From contig QHZV01000058.1 in assembly GCA_003224785.1 (NCBI GenBank), positions 1 to 14,364 of the forward strand: a stretch of 14,364 nucleotides of DNA, in the 5' to 3' direction. The notes under the pieces were generated by a model. The model had not been told where the DNA came from, did not search any database, and saw only the letters and a program-made list of their open reading frames with translations. The position numbers were made by a program, and so were the translations under genes. Positions 6,041-13,792 of this stretch are shown here, in pieces. The stretch comes from Acidobacteriota bacterium (GTDB taxonomy: Bacteria > Acidobacteriota > Terriglobia > Terriglobales > Acidobacteriaceae). The number at the start of each line of letters is the position of its first letter. Position 1 is the first letter of the stretch.

Positions 6041-7099
6041 TTGAAAGCACTAATCACTGCGTTGGTCTGTCTGCTGCTCATTGGGGCAGCTTTGGGCCAA
6101 ACAACTGCGCCGCCGCCGTTGAAGACACGGCCTAACCCACCTGCCGCTGAGACGGCATCCACAGAAAGCGCCGTGCCGGCTGATGCTCCCGTCATCACGA
6201 TTCAGGGTTTGTGCGAAAGACCGGGTGGAGGCACCGCGACCCCATCCGATTGCAAGACGGTTGTTACCCGCGCGGAGTTTGAAAAAATCGTGAACGCCGT
6301 GCAGCCCAATATGCCACAGGCGGCCAAAAAGCAATTTGCTAGCCGCTACGTCACCGTACTGATGCTCGCCGAGAAGGCGCACGAGTTGGGGTTGGACCAC
6401 GGGCCTGCCTTCGATGAAGAGCTTTACCTCTCGCGGCTGCAGATATTGTCGAAGTTGGCGGCTGAACAAGTGCAGAAGGAAGCTACGAAAGTCTCTGATA
6501 CTGAAGTTGCAGACTATTACAAGGAGCACGCGGCAGACTACAAGGCCATCAGCTTCGACAAGCTTTATGTGCCGAAACAGAAAGCGGTAGAGTCCTCCGC
6601 GCTCAAGCCCAATGATCCGGAATTGCAAAAGAAACGCGAAGCCTCCGAAGCCGAGATGAAAGAGGAAGCCGACAAGCTACGGGCGCGAGCTGCAGCCGAA
6701 GAAGACGTCACCAAGCTGCAGCAGGAAGCCTACGATTTTGCCGGTCTAAAACAAAAGGCGCAAAGCACGCGAATGGAGAACCAACGCAAGAGCGGCATTC
6801 CACCCGCCGATGCCTCCATTTTTGAGTTGAAAGCCGGCGACGTTTCGCAGGTTTTCACTGATCCGGCTGGGTTCATGATTTACAAAATCGTCGAAGTCAA
6901 AGACCTGCCAGTCGCCAGTGTGCACGATGAAATTGCACGAACGCTGCAGGCCCAAAAGATGAAGAATTCATTTGAGGCTCTGCAGAATTCGGCCAAGCCC
7001 GACTATGCCGAGGCTTATTTCGCAACCCCGGCACCGCCCACGCTACGCAATCCGGGCGAGACGCCTGCGCAAAATACTCCGCCTCCTGGTAAGAAATAA
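6041..7099 (+). CDS. Secreted parvulin-type (PpiC/SurA-like) peptidyl-prolyl cis-trans isomerase
   Basis: A 352-residue exported folding factor. Translation begins at TTG behind a strong GGAGG. Residues 1-20 are a Sec signal peptide (MKALITALVCLLLIGAALG), followed by a Pro/Thr-rich linker to about residue 50. Residues 75-165 look like the helical SurA-N-type chaperone region ('V.RAEFEKIVNAV', 'YVTVLMLAEKAHELGLD', 'VSDTEVADYYKEHAADY'). The parvulin domain spans about 168-288, starting 'ISFDKLYVP' and ending 'IFELKAGDVSQVFTDPAGFMIYKIVEVKD'. It is interrupted by a charged, coiled-coil-like insert (about 185-230), and the usual glycine-rich GG-LG loop is replaced by NQRKSGIPPADA. Cys58 and Cys71 could form a disulfide. 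The tail is Pro-rich. The role is probably outer-membrane or secreted protein folding; isomerase activity is unproven. The epimerase gene follows with no gap. Confidence 0.85.
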   Translation: MKALITALVCLLLIGAALGQTTAPPPLKTRPNPPAAETASTESAVPADAPVITIQGLCERPGGGTATPSDCKTVVTRAEFEKIVNAVQPNMPQAAKKQFASRYVTVLMLAEKAHELGLDHGPAFDEELYLSRLQILSKLAAEQVQKEATKVSDTEVADYYKEHAADYKAISFDKLYVPKQKAVESSALKPNDPELQKKREASEAEMKEEADKLRARAAAEEDVTKLQQEAYDFAGLKQKAQSTRMENQRKSGIPPADASIFELKAGDVSQVFTDPAGFMIYKIVEVKDLPVASVHDEIARTLQAQKMKNSFEALQNSAKPDYAEAYFATPAPPTLRNPGETPAQNTPPPGKK

Positions 7100-8176
7100 A
7101 TGGCAGAAGGGCCTCCGGCGATTGTAGTAACTGGAATTTCTGGGAATCTGGGGCGGAGGCTTCTGCCCATGCTCTCGGCTTTTCGCGTCGTGGGCGTTGA
7201 CATGCGTCCGCCAGAGACCAGCCTTCCTATTCAGTTCGTGAAAATGGACTTGGGGCCGGAATCGTCTTGCCTGGAGTTCCTGCAGCTTCTTCGCGAGGTC
7301 CGTCCGGTAGCGGTCATACACCTCGCGTTTGTCATGGATGCGGTGCGAACCGGGGTCCTGGATCGCGATCGCATGTGGCAGATCAACGTCGCCGGAACAG
7401 CGCGGGTGATGGAGGCTGTGACTGAAGCCAATCGCGATTGGCCCATGGTGGAGAAATTCATCTTCATGAGTAGCGTGGCCGCTTACGGCCCGGATCTCAC
7501 GCGGCCTGCAACGGAGGACTCTCAGCTGGCGGCGCATACGTATGTGTATGGTGTCCACAAGATGGAGGCTGACCGCGTTGTTCAACAGCGGTCACCGGCG
7601 CTGCGGGGATGCAGCGTTTACATATTGCGTCCGCACATTTTTGCCGGAGCCAGCGTAGACAACTATTTCATGGAGGCTTTCCGTGGCATACCCGGTGGCA
7701 CCAGCAAACGCGCGGCGCGCATGCGCGAAAAAGGTACGCGGCTGCCTTGCATGCTGCCGAGCGGAACCGAGTATTTGCTAAACAAGATTCAGTTCGTTCA
7801 CACAGATGACGTGGCGCGGCTGGTTAGTCACATCCTGAAAAAAATCGAGCCCGAGGCTCAGCGCATAACCGTCCTCAACGTAGCGGGACGTGGCAGCCCC
7901 ATGACCTACGAACAGTGCGTCCAGGCTGCGAACGCCAAGCTCCTGCGAGTCCCAAGCAAGAAGATTTTCGAACTCGTGTTGCGTTTTCTGTGGAACCACA
8001 AGATCTCGACGATTCCGCCGGACGTTGCTCCATATATGACGTCCGATACAGTCATGGATACGACCCGTTTGCAGGAATTTCTGGGAGCGGAATACAAGAG
8101 CGTGATTCGGTATCCGATTGCGGACGCGTTTGCGGAATGCTTTAAGCAGGAAGCGGTAGCCGCAATCAAACCTTGA
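7100..8176 (+). CDS. NAD-dependent epimerase/dehydratase (extended SDR)
   Basis: This 358-residue cytoplasmic oxidoreductase has the extended short-chain dehydrogenase fold. The nucleotide motif TGISGNLG is at 11-18, with Asp34 at the end of strand 2, suggesting NAD rather than NADP. The active site shows SS at 124-125 (FMSSVAAYG) and the YxxxK pair Tyr150-Lys154 (YGVHK). A C-terminal substrate domain follows, with 'QFVHTDDVARLVSHIL' and 'VLNVAGRGSPMTYEQCV', typical of sugar-nucleotide epimerase-like SDRs. No signature picks a substrate. The ATG directly follows the TAA of the PPIase with no intervening base and no strong Shine-Dalgarno, so translation is probably coupled. The gene is followed at once by a large palindromic element that probably terminates it. 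The SDR call is firm; the reaction is unknown. Confidence 0.9.
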   Translation: MAEGPPAIVVTGISGNLGRRLLPMLSAFRVVGVDMRPPETSLPIQFVKMDLGPESSCLEFLQLLREVRPVAVIHLAFVMDAVRTGVLDRDRMWQINVAGTARVMEAVTEANRDWPMVEKFIFMSSVAAYGPDLTRPATEDSQLAAHTYVYGVHKMEADRVVQQRSPALRGCSVYILRPHIFAGASVDNYFMEAFRGIPGGTSKRAARMREKGTRLPCMLPSGTEYLLNKIQFVHTDDVARLVSHILKKIEPEAQRITVLNVAGRGSPMTYEQCVQAANAKLLRVPSKKIFELVLRFLWNHKISTIPPDVAPYMTSDTVMDTTRLQEFLGAEYKSVIRYPIADAFAECFKQEAVAAIKP

Positions 8177-8278
8177 AGCTTTTAACAGCAGAGATCGCAG
8201 AGAAATTGCGGAGTTCGCAGAGAATAACTCCGCGGCCTCAGCGAGACTTCTGCGTTCTCTGCGGTTAAAAGCTTTTTT
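8176..8278 (+). repeat. Large palindromic intergenic repeat, also a likely terminator
   Basis: The gap between the convergent epimerase and ubiE genes is almost filled by one inverted repeat. The arms 8176-8201 and 8249-8274 pair at 24 of 26 positions, beginning AAGCTTTTAACAGCAGAG on the left. Inside is a second perfect hairpin, GCGGAGTT (8208-8215) with AACTCCGC (8226-8233). The motif CGCAGAGA recurs inside. A run of six Ts (8273-8278) closes the right arm, so on the plus strand it looks like a rho-independent terminator for the epimerase. A half copy lies at 1522-1546, which marks it as a dispersed repeat rather than only a terminator. Confidence 0.75.
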
Positions 8279-8296
8279 CGTGTTATGACCGAAAGA

Positions 8297-9049
8297 TCAA
8301 CGTTTTCCGCGATACAGCCCCGCAATGCCAAACGTGTATCGATTCCAGGAAGCATCGCGAAATCCGGCAGCTCTCATTCGCTCCAGAAATTCCGGAGGTT
8401 CTGGAAATCTCTGCACCGAAGCCGGTAAGTACGAGTACGCGCCCGACGAGCCCGAGATGAGGCGTCCGACTCTCGGCAAAACGCCTTTGAAATAGAGATT
8501 GTAGATTTTTCCCATCAATCCTCGCGGCTCGCTGAACTCCAGGATTCCGCACTCACCTCCTGGCCTTAGCACGCGAAGAATTTCGTGCAGGCCTGCATCG
8601 TAATCAGCGAGGTTGCGAAAGCCGAACGCCGATGTCACCAGATCGAAATTTTCATCTGGAAAAGGCAGGCGTAATGCATCCGCTTCAATCCACCGCATTT
8701 TTTGGCTCTCACGGGTTTTGCCTGCAGCACGAGTTAGCATCGTGTGAGAGAAATCCGCGCCAGTGATGGCAGGCCCGCTTCCCTGCCGCCGGAGAGCGAA
8801 AGCCATATCTCCGGTGCCGCAACAGAGATCGAGAACTTTCGCTTCGGGGCGAGAGAGGATCGTCGAAAATGCTTTCGCAGTGCGCCTCCACCACAGCTTG
8901 TCAACATTCGCCGAGAGCAGATGGTTCAAAAGATCGTAACGGGGCGCGATTGCGGTGAACATTTCGCGCACCGCGCGCGAGGCGGCTTCTGGATCGCTGG
9001 CTCCCTCCGGTGCCGCTCCTGTGACCCTTGCCTTCACGACCTCATCCAC
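8297..9049 (-). CDS. ubiE: Demethylmenaquinone/quinone C-methyltransferase (UbiE/MenG)
   Basis: This 250-residue SAM-dependent enzyme performs the C-methylation that makes menaquinone from demethylmenaquinone (or the equivalent ubiquinone step). Acidobacteria generally use menaquinone, so MenG function is the better inference. The family opening 'MFTAIAPRYDLLNHLLS..VDKLWWRR' is at 30-56. The SAM motif VLDLCCGTGD is at 72-81, with acidic Asp99 ending strand 2. The signature 'SAFGFRNLADY' (140-150) and 'LRVLRPGGECGILEFSEP' (158-175) follow, and 'YSYLPASVQRFP' (205-216) is also typical. The start is GTG inside the end of aroB (8-base overlap), with GGAAGG at 9056-9061 six bases upstream. The N-terminal 25 residues are a poorly conserved extension. 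It forms a pair with aroB, both acting on the chorismate-quinone route. Confidence 0.95.
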   Translation of the reverse strand: MDEVVKARVTGAAPEGASDPEAASRAVREMFTAIAPRYDLLNHLLSANVDKLWWRRTAKAFSTILSRPEAKVLDLCCGTGDMAFALRRQGSGPAITGADFSHTMLTRAAGKTRESQKMRWIEADALRLPFPDENFDLVTSAFGFRNLADYDAGLHEILRVLRPGGECGILEFSEPRGLMGKIYNLYFKGVLPRVGRLISGSSGAYSYLPASVQRFPEPPEFLERMRAAGFRDASWNRYTFGIAGLYRGKR

Positions 9050-10139
9050 GCGAGGCCTTCCGGATCTCGGCCATGGCGGCTGCGATTGCCTCCTCGGGCA
9101 CGTTGTTGACGACTTCTACCTGGCCGATCTTCTTTGGCAGCACAAAATGAAAAACTCCGGCTTCGGTTTTCTTGTCGGACTTGATTAGCTTGATGACCTT
9201 GGCAGTCTGGACGGTCACGGCGGGCAGCTTGCCCCATTGAAGCGTAGCATCGCGAACGCGTTCGTAAACAGATCGCGGACAGAAACTCATATCAGCTGCG
9301 ATGCTGGATGCCGCAATCATTCCCCATGCCACCGCCTCTCCGTGCAGAAAATGGCGATAGTTAGTGGCGGCCTCAAGCGCGTGGCCGATGGTGTGTCCGA
9401 AATTCAGAACCCGCCGCAGATCGCCTTCGCGTTCGTCGGCGGATACAACGCGCGCTTTCAATCGCACCGACTCTGCGATGGTCCACGCCAGGAATTCCTG
9501 GTCCTTGCGCAACTCTTTGAACGAGCATCGCTCCAGCCGCGTGAATAATTCTTCGTCGCCGATCACGCCGCACTTCAGCGCTTCATACATTCCGGCACGA
9601 AACTCGCGCTGGGGAAGAGTTGCAAGCGTAGCGGGATCGATGAGGACGAGTTGTGGCTGATAGAACGTTCCGACCAGATTTTTTCCTGCGCGAAGATTAA
9701 CGCCGGTCTTGCCGCCAACCGCTGCATCAAGCTGCGCCTGCACTGTGGTTGGGATCTGAACCAGGCCGACGCCACGCATGTACACAGAAGCCAGCATGCC
9801 ACCGACATCTCCTGCCACACCGCCTCCCAGCGCGAGAACAACCGCCTTGCGATCGGCACCACCTTTCAGTAAATCTTCTGCGAGAGACTCGACCGTTGAG
9901 AGACGCTTGAAGCGTTCGCCATCGGGCATCTCGATTACCTTTGTGGTGAAGCCAGCCTCGCCCAGAGATCGCAAGAGAACCTTGCCCCATCGGCGGCGCA
10001 CTGGAGCTACGGTAACGATGTAGAGCGGCGGTTTCCCCGCGAACAGCTGTTTCAGAATGCTTCCCGCGCGCGATAAAATGCCGTGCTCAATAACGGCTTC
10101 GTAACCGTGTGACGCCGTGTTTACCGGGATGCGCACCAT
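9042..10139 (-). CDS. aroB: 3-dehydroquinate synthase
   Basis: AroB converts DAHP to 3-dehydroquinate, the second step of the shikimate pathway, in the cytoplasm using NAD and a divalent metal. Family signatures in order are 'PDGERFKRLSTVE' (the GE-K-L region), the NAD-binding 'LALGGGVAGDVGG', 'QIPTTVQAQLDAAVGGKTGVN', 'KNLVGTFYQP', the metal-binding 'MYEALKCGVIGD', and 'LNFGHTIGHALE' with 'HGEAVAWGM'. From the ATG at 10139 the protein is 365 residues, normal for the family; an in-frame TTG two codons upstream (10145) is an alternative. Neither has a clear Shine-Dalgarno. Its end overlaps the ubiE start by 8 bases. It is divergent from nadB across a 62-base gap. Confidence 0.96.
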   Translation of the reverse strand: MVRIPVNTASHGYEAVIEHGILSRAGSILKQLFAGKPPLYIVTVAPVRRRWGKVLLRSLGEAGFTTKVIEMPDGERFKRLSTVESLAEDLLKGGADRKAVVLALGGGVAGDVGGMLASVYMRGVGLVQIPTTVQAQLDAAVGGKTGVNLRAGKNLVGTFYQPQLVLIDPATLATLPQREFRAGMYEALKCGVIGDEELFTRLERCSFKELRKDQEFLAWTIAESVRLKARVVSADEREGDLRRVLNFGHTIGHALEAATNYRHFLHGEAVAWGMIAASSIAADMSFCPRSVYERVRDATLQWGKLPAVTVQTAKVIKLIKSDKKTEAGVFHFVLPKKIGQVEVVNNVPEEAIAAAMAEIRKASRG

Positions 10140-10191
10140 TGGCAAACATCATAGCAAGCGCCGCGTGATTGGCTGGAATGTCGCGGTTTTC

Positions 10192-10197
10192 AGGTGG
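10192..10197 (+). promoter_or_regulatory. Ribosome binding site supporting the nadB start at 10202
   Basis: AGGTGG lies 4 bases before the ATG at 10202 and fits the anti-Shine-Dalgarno end AGGTG. The upstream in-frame TTG (10169) and ATG (10178) lack such a site. Confidence 0.55.
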
Positions 10198-10201
10198 TAC
10201 C

Positions 10202-11782
10202 ATGCCTTCAATGCCAGCCACAGCACCTGAAGCCGATTTTCTGGTGATCGGCGCCGGAGTCGCCGGACTGCGTGCCGCAATCGAGCTTGCCCCCGCGGGC
10301 CGCGTACTCGTGCTGGTAAAACGCGAAGTTGCAGACTCCAGCACCCAACTCGCGCAGGGCGGCATTGCCGCCGCACTCAGCGACGAAGATGAAATCAGCC
10401 TGCACCTGCAAGACACACTCAATGCCGGCGATGGTCTTTGCAATCCCGATGCGGCGCGCGTTCTGGTTGAGGATGCTCCAGAGCGAATTGAAGAGCTGAT
10501 TGGCTGGGGTACTCAGTTCGATCGCGAAGGCACCAAACTGACATTCGGCCGTGAAGGCGCGCACAGCCGCAATCGCATCCTGCACGCGCACGGCGATTCC
10601 ACGGGTCGCGAAATTCAGCGCGCGCTCTACGCTAAGGCAAAGACATTGCCTGAGATTTCCGTTCGGGAATTTGAATTCTCTACAGATTTGATCAGCGAAG
10701 GCGGAACGGTCTGTGGCGTTCGCGTCATAGACGAGCGCGGGCAGGAAAATACAATCCATGCTTCAGCCGTGCTGCTTGCCACCGGCGGCATGGGGCAGCT
10801 TTATCTCAACACCACGAACCCGAGAGTCGCTACCGGTGATGGCGTGGCTATGGCCTATCGGGCCGGAGCTGAGGTGACGGACCTCGAGTTCATTCAGTTT
10901 CATCCGACAGCTTTGTATCTAAAGAAGGCGCCGCGGTTTTTGCTTTCGGAAGCACTGCGCGGTGAAGGCGCATACCTGCGCAATATGGAGATGTCGCGGT
11001 TCATGGCGAAGTATCACCCAATGGCGGAACTCGCGCCGCGGGATGTTGTGGCTCGGGCCATCATGCACGAACTCGGACGTGTCCGTGCGAAAGACCCAGT
11101 CGTGTATCTCGACCTTACGCATCTTGATGAATCTCATGTCCGGCGCCGCTTCCCGCGTATATACAAAACCTGCATGCAATACAACGTGGATATCACCACG
11201 GAGCTGATCCCCATTCGGCCAGCCGCACACTACGCCATGGGTGGAGTGCGGACAGATTTGGACGGCCGTAGCAGCTTGCCCGGACTGTACGCTGCAGGCG
11301 AAGCCGCCGGGACGGGCGTGCACGGGGCCAATCGCCTGGCCAGCAATTCCCTTCTGGAAGGTCTGGTTTTCGGAGCGCGAGCTGGAAAGAAAATGCGCAA
11401 CGAATTAAAACCTCCCGCTGCGAGAGTTGCCGGACTTCCTCCAGCTGCGTACTCGAATGGTCCTCTCAGCGTGCCTGTGGATGCCTCAAGCAACGAACTG
11501 CAAACCTCGATGTGGAACCAGGTTGGAATTGCCCGCAACGCCAACGGCCTCAAAGAAGCAGTCCAGCGGCTAAAGCACATCGAGCCGCAAGTGGTGCGTC
11601 CGCACAGCCGCCGTGAGTTTGAAGCGCGGAATCTGCAGATCGCGGGATTGCTGGTGGCACGCTCGGCGCTGGCTCGGGAAGAGAGCCGGGGCGCACATTA
11701 CCGAACTGATTTTCCGGACCACAATGATATGAAATTTCGCAAGCACTCGGTGGTCCAGGCGGAGAAAATTCGCTTCGAGTAG
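10202..11782 (+). CDS. nadB: L-aspartate oxidase
   Basis: NadB oxidises L-aspartate to iminoaspartate with FAD, the first step of de novo NAD synthesis; NadA then makes quinolinate. From the ATG at 10202 the protein has 526 residues, normal for the family. Residues 13-22 hold the FAD dinucleotide motif (LVIGAGVAG). Then come 'SSTQLAQGGIAAAL' (about 47-58), 'HAHGDSTGREIQRAL', 'EFIQFHPTAL' (His234 is the likely counterpart of a catalytic His), 'LSEALRGEGAYLRN', 'AELAPRDVVARAI' (catalytic-type Arg280), 'PAAHYAMGGVRTD' and 'GLYAAGEAAGTGVHGANRLASNSLLEGLVFGARAG'. The C-terminal helical domain ends 'ESRGAHYRTDFP'. These favour NadB over succinate dehydrogenase or fumarate reductase flavoproteins. 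nadA and nadC are not in the window. It ends 5 bases from the convergent TerC gene. Confidence 0.96.
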   Translation: MPSMPATAPEADFLVIGAGVAGLRAAIELAPAGRVLVLVKREVADSSTQLAQGGIAAALSDEDEISLHLQDTLNAGDGLCNPDAARVLVEDAPERIEELIGWGTQFDREGTKLTFGREGAHSRNRILHAHGDSTGREIQRALYAKAKTLPEISVREFEFSTDLISEGGTVCGVRVIDERGQENTIHASAVLLATGGMGQLYLNTTNPRVATGDGVAMAYRAGAEVTDLEFIQFHPTALYLKKAPRFLLSEALRGEGAYLRNMEMSRFMAKYHPMAELAPRDVVARAIMHELGRVRAKDPVVYLDLTHLDESHVRRRFPRIYKTCMQYNVDITTELIPIRPAAHYAMGGVRTDLDGRSSLPGLYAAGEAAGTGVHGANRLASNSLLEGLVFGARAGKKMRNELKPPAARVAGLPPAAYSNGPLSVPVDASSNELQTSMWNQVGIARNANGLKEAVQRLKHIEPQVVRPHSRREFEARNLQIAGLLVARSALAREESRGAHYRTDFPDHNDMKFRKHSVVQAEKIRFE

Positions 11783-11787
11783 GCGCG

Positions 11788-12705
11788 TTACTCAGGGACA
11801 GGCCTATGCCGGTGCAGGGCTGAAGCCACAATCGTCACCAGCAAGATACTTCCAATTACGCCCAACGAAACGCCCGTTGGAATCGGGTAGTAGTGGGACA
11901 GCAGCATCTTGCCTCCCACGAATACCAGCACGCCCGATATTCCGTAGTGCAGATATTCAAAAATGTCCATCAATGACGACAGGGCGAAGAACAGTGACCG
12001 CAGACCGAGAATGGCAAAGATGTTCGAGGTGTAAACGATGAATGTGTTCAGCGTGATCGAGAGAACCGCGGGAATCGAATCTACCGCAAAAATCACATCG
12101 GTGGTCTCAATCACCAGCAGCACCAACAGCAGTGGTGTGGCATAGAACTTTTCGCGGCGGACAAAGAATTTGCCATCCACGTAATCCTCGGTGACGGGAA
12201 CCATGCTCCGGAACACGCGTAGCACGGGGTTTTTATCGGGATCGACTCGCGCTCCTTTTTGAAAGAGCAGCCGCAATCCGCTGTACAGCAGTAGTGCGCC
12301 GAAGATGTAGATGATCCAGTGAAATTTCCGGATCAGGCCAACCCCGGCAAAAATGAAGGCCGCGCGCATCGCAATCGCACCGATAATGCCCCAGAACAGT
12401 ACGCGATACTGTTCATGCTCGGGTAGATGAAAATAGCGAAAGATCAGCAGGAAGATGAAGAGATTGTCCGCACTAAGTGAGAGTTCAATGATGTACCCGG
12501 TCGAGAACTCGAGCGCAGCAGATCTTCCCTGCCAGAGAAACATAATCACCGCAAATAACGCGGCAATAGCGATCCAGATGCCGCTCCACATCAACGCCTG
12601 ACGTAAGGTCGGACGCTGCGCCGGACGATGAAAGACGCCCAAGTCGAGCGCCAGCATTGAAGCCACGAAGATGTTGAAAACAACCCAGAGCAGTATGGAA
12701 TTCAC
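11788..12705 (-). CDS. TerC/Alx-family integral membrane protein
   Basis: A 305-residue inner-membrane protein with about eight hydrophobic segments. TerC/Alx proteins are linked to tellurite resistance and, in better studied members, manganese export. Hallmarks are 'ELSLSADNLFIF' (about 74-85, acidic Asp80) and 'VIETTDVIFAVDSIPAVLSIT' (about 198-217, with Glu199, Asp202 and Asp208 in the membrane), followed by 'FIVYTSNIFAILGLRSLFF'. Length and the loop 'VPVTEDYVDGKFFVRR' fit the Alx-type subgroup. The start is GTG with no clear Shine-Dalgarno, chosen because it gives the full first membrane segment. The stop is 5 bases from the nadB stop, convergent. I looked upstream for the yybP-ykoY manganese riboswitch that often precedes these genes and did not see it. 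Manganese export is inference. Confidence 0.92.
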   Translation of the reverse strand: MNSILLWVVFNIFVASMLALDLGVFHRPAQRPTLRQALMWSGIWIAIAALFAVIMFLWQGRSAALEFSTGYIIELSLSADNLFIFLLIFRYFHLPEHEQYRVLFWGIIGAIAMRAAFIFAGVGLIRKFHWIIYIFGALLLYSGLRLLFQKGARVDPDKNPVLRVFRSMVPVTEDYVDGKFFVRREKFYATPLLLVLLVIETTDVIFAVDSIPAVLSITLNTFIVYTSNIFAILGLRSLFFALSSLMDIFEYLHYGISGVLVFVGGKMLLSHYYPIPTGVSLGVIGSILLVTIVASALHRHRPVPE

Positions 12706-12794
12706 GAGCGGCCGTAGGTACAGAGGGAATTAGAAATCAAAACTTGGTAAAGAGAAAGTCAGGCGGTCACGCTTGGGCAATGCAGTCCGCGAAA

Positions 12795-12820
12795 TGGTGG
12801 GCGAGGCGCCCGCCCCACCA
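12795..12820 (-). terminator. GC-rich hairpin after the M28 gene, possible terminator
   Basis: The bases 3 nt beyond the M28 stop form a near-perfect palindrome: TGGTGGG pairs with CCCACCA at the ends and GGGCG with CGCCC inside, with a single-base bulge. On the minus strand it is followed by only ATTTC, so it is a weak terminator by pattern and may instead be a copy of a GC-rich intergenic palindrome. It lies in the 118-base gap between M28 and TerC, in which I see nothing else clear. Confidence 0.4.
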
Positions 12821-12823
12821 CGT

Positions 12824-13792
12824 TCATTGCCGATTCAGTAATCGCACGGTCTCGAGGGTCACGGTGCCGACAATCGCCAGGCTCTTGGGGCTGAGCTTAT
12901 CAACGGTGTCTTCGGCGGTGTGGTGGAAGACATCGTTGTAGCCGTAATTGAAATCAATCAAGTCCACGGCCGGGACTCCTGCTTTCAGAAAAGCTTGATG
13001 GTCGTCATCTACCGGCATTTGCCTGCCAAAGAAATGTGACTGATAACCAAGCTTGGCAGCGGCCTGGTAAACCAAATCTTCGAGCCAGGGCGTCGAATCG
13101 GTGTCGCGCTCAATATTCAGGTCGGCATCCCCGATCATGTCTTCGAGGATGAATGCCTTGATTTTTCTTGAAGTTCCGTCAGCCTGCCATTTGTCAGCCA
13201 GGTGGCGCACGCCATAAAGACTCTCGGGGTCAAACCAGGGCAGCTTCATGGATTCTTCACCGTCATCCCAGAGCAACCACACGCTATAGCCTTCGAGCTT
13301 TTTCCCACGGAGTTGATTTGCTATTTCGAGCAGGAGCGCACTGGATGAGGCGCCATCATTCGCACCGACGTACGGAATGGTGCGGAGTGGCCAGTTAGTG
13401 TCGTAATGGCTTGCGATCACGATGATGCCGTCGCGAGTGCCAGGAAACTTGGCAATAATGTTGTGAATCGGAAAGCGGCCCTCGGAGGGCGTGACTTCGA
13501 AATCGTCGCGCTCCACCTCATCGCTCTTAAGGTGCGACAGAATATATTTTTCCACCTTGATGTGGTTCACGCTTCCGATCGGACGCGGGCCGAAAGCCAC
13601 GATCTCTTTCAGGTATTGCATGGCGCGGCTGGAATCGAATGGAGGTGGAGTATCCGAATTGGCCGCATCAGCCGCGATTGATGGGGCAGTTGAGCTCGGT
13701 GGAGATGCCTCAGCTACAGATGCATCCTGCTGCTTCGAACACCCAAGTAATGTCAGCGGGAGTAACACAGCGAGAATTCTGCAAAACTTCAT
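12824..13792 (-). CDS. M28-family glutaminyl-cyclase-like lipoprotein
   Basis: A 322-residue zinc enzyme of the M28 fold. Residues 1-18 are a lipoprotein signal with lipobox LLGC (Cys18), so it is membrane-anchored after export; an Ala/Ser/Pro-rich linker runs to about 52. Metal and catalytic residues appear in order: SHYDTN (His129, Asp131), GANDGASS (Asp146), WDDGEES (Glu179, Glu180), EDMIGDADL (Asp218), VDDDHQAFLKAGVPAVDLI (263-279) and DVFHHTAEDT (His290/His291). The segment 'DPESLYGVRHLADKW' after the double Glu, and 'DDDHQAFL.AGVP', closely follow the glutaminyl-peptide cyclotransferase branch (animal and bacterial QC) rather than classical aminopeptidases. It may therefore form N-terminal pyroglutamate on exported proteins; aminopeptidase activity is the alternative. 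Its ATG overlaps the tatC stop by 4 bases. The signal has no twin arginine, so it is not a Tat substrate. Confidence 0.88.
   Translation of the reverse strand: MKFCRILAVLLPLTLLGCSKQQDASVAEASPPSSTAPSIAADAANSDTPPPFDSSRAMQYLKEIVAFGPRPIGSVNHIKVEKYILSHLKSDEVERDDFEVTPSEGRFPIHNIIAKFPGTRDGIIVIASHYDTNWPLRTIPYVGANDGASSSALLLEIANQLRGKKLEGYSVWLLWDDGEESMKLPWFDPESLYGVRHLADKWQADGTSRKIKAFILEDMIGDADLNIERDTDSTPWLEDLVYQAAAKLGYQSHFFGRQMPVDDDHQAFLKAGVPAVDLIDFNYGYNDVFHHTAEDTVDKLSPKSLAIVGTVTLETVRLLNRQ

Noticed and set aside
8176..8278. Recurring CGCAGAGA units as a small CRISPR-like array
   Set aside because: Units are short, irregularly spaced and part of a palindrome; there are no uniform spacers and no cas genes.
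10169..10201. Upstream nadB starts (TTG at 10169, ATG at 10178)
   Set aside because: They add a non-conserved N-terminal extension, and only the ATG at 10202 has a ribosome binding site.
12706..12823. yybP-ykoY manganese riboswitch before the TerC gene
   Set aside because: The gap holds a GC palindrome right after the M28 stop and AT-rich sequence near the GTG; I could not find the conserved paired elements. A covariance-model scan would settle it.
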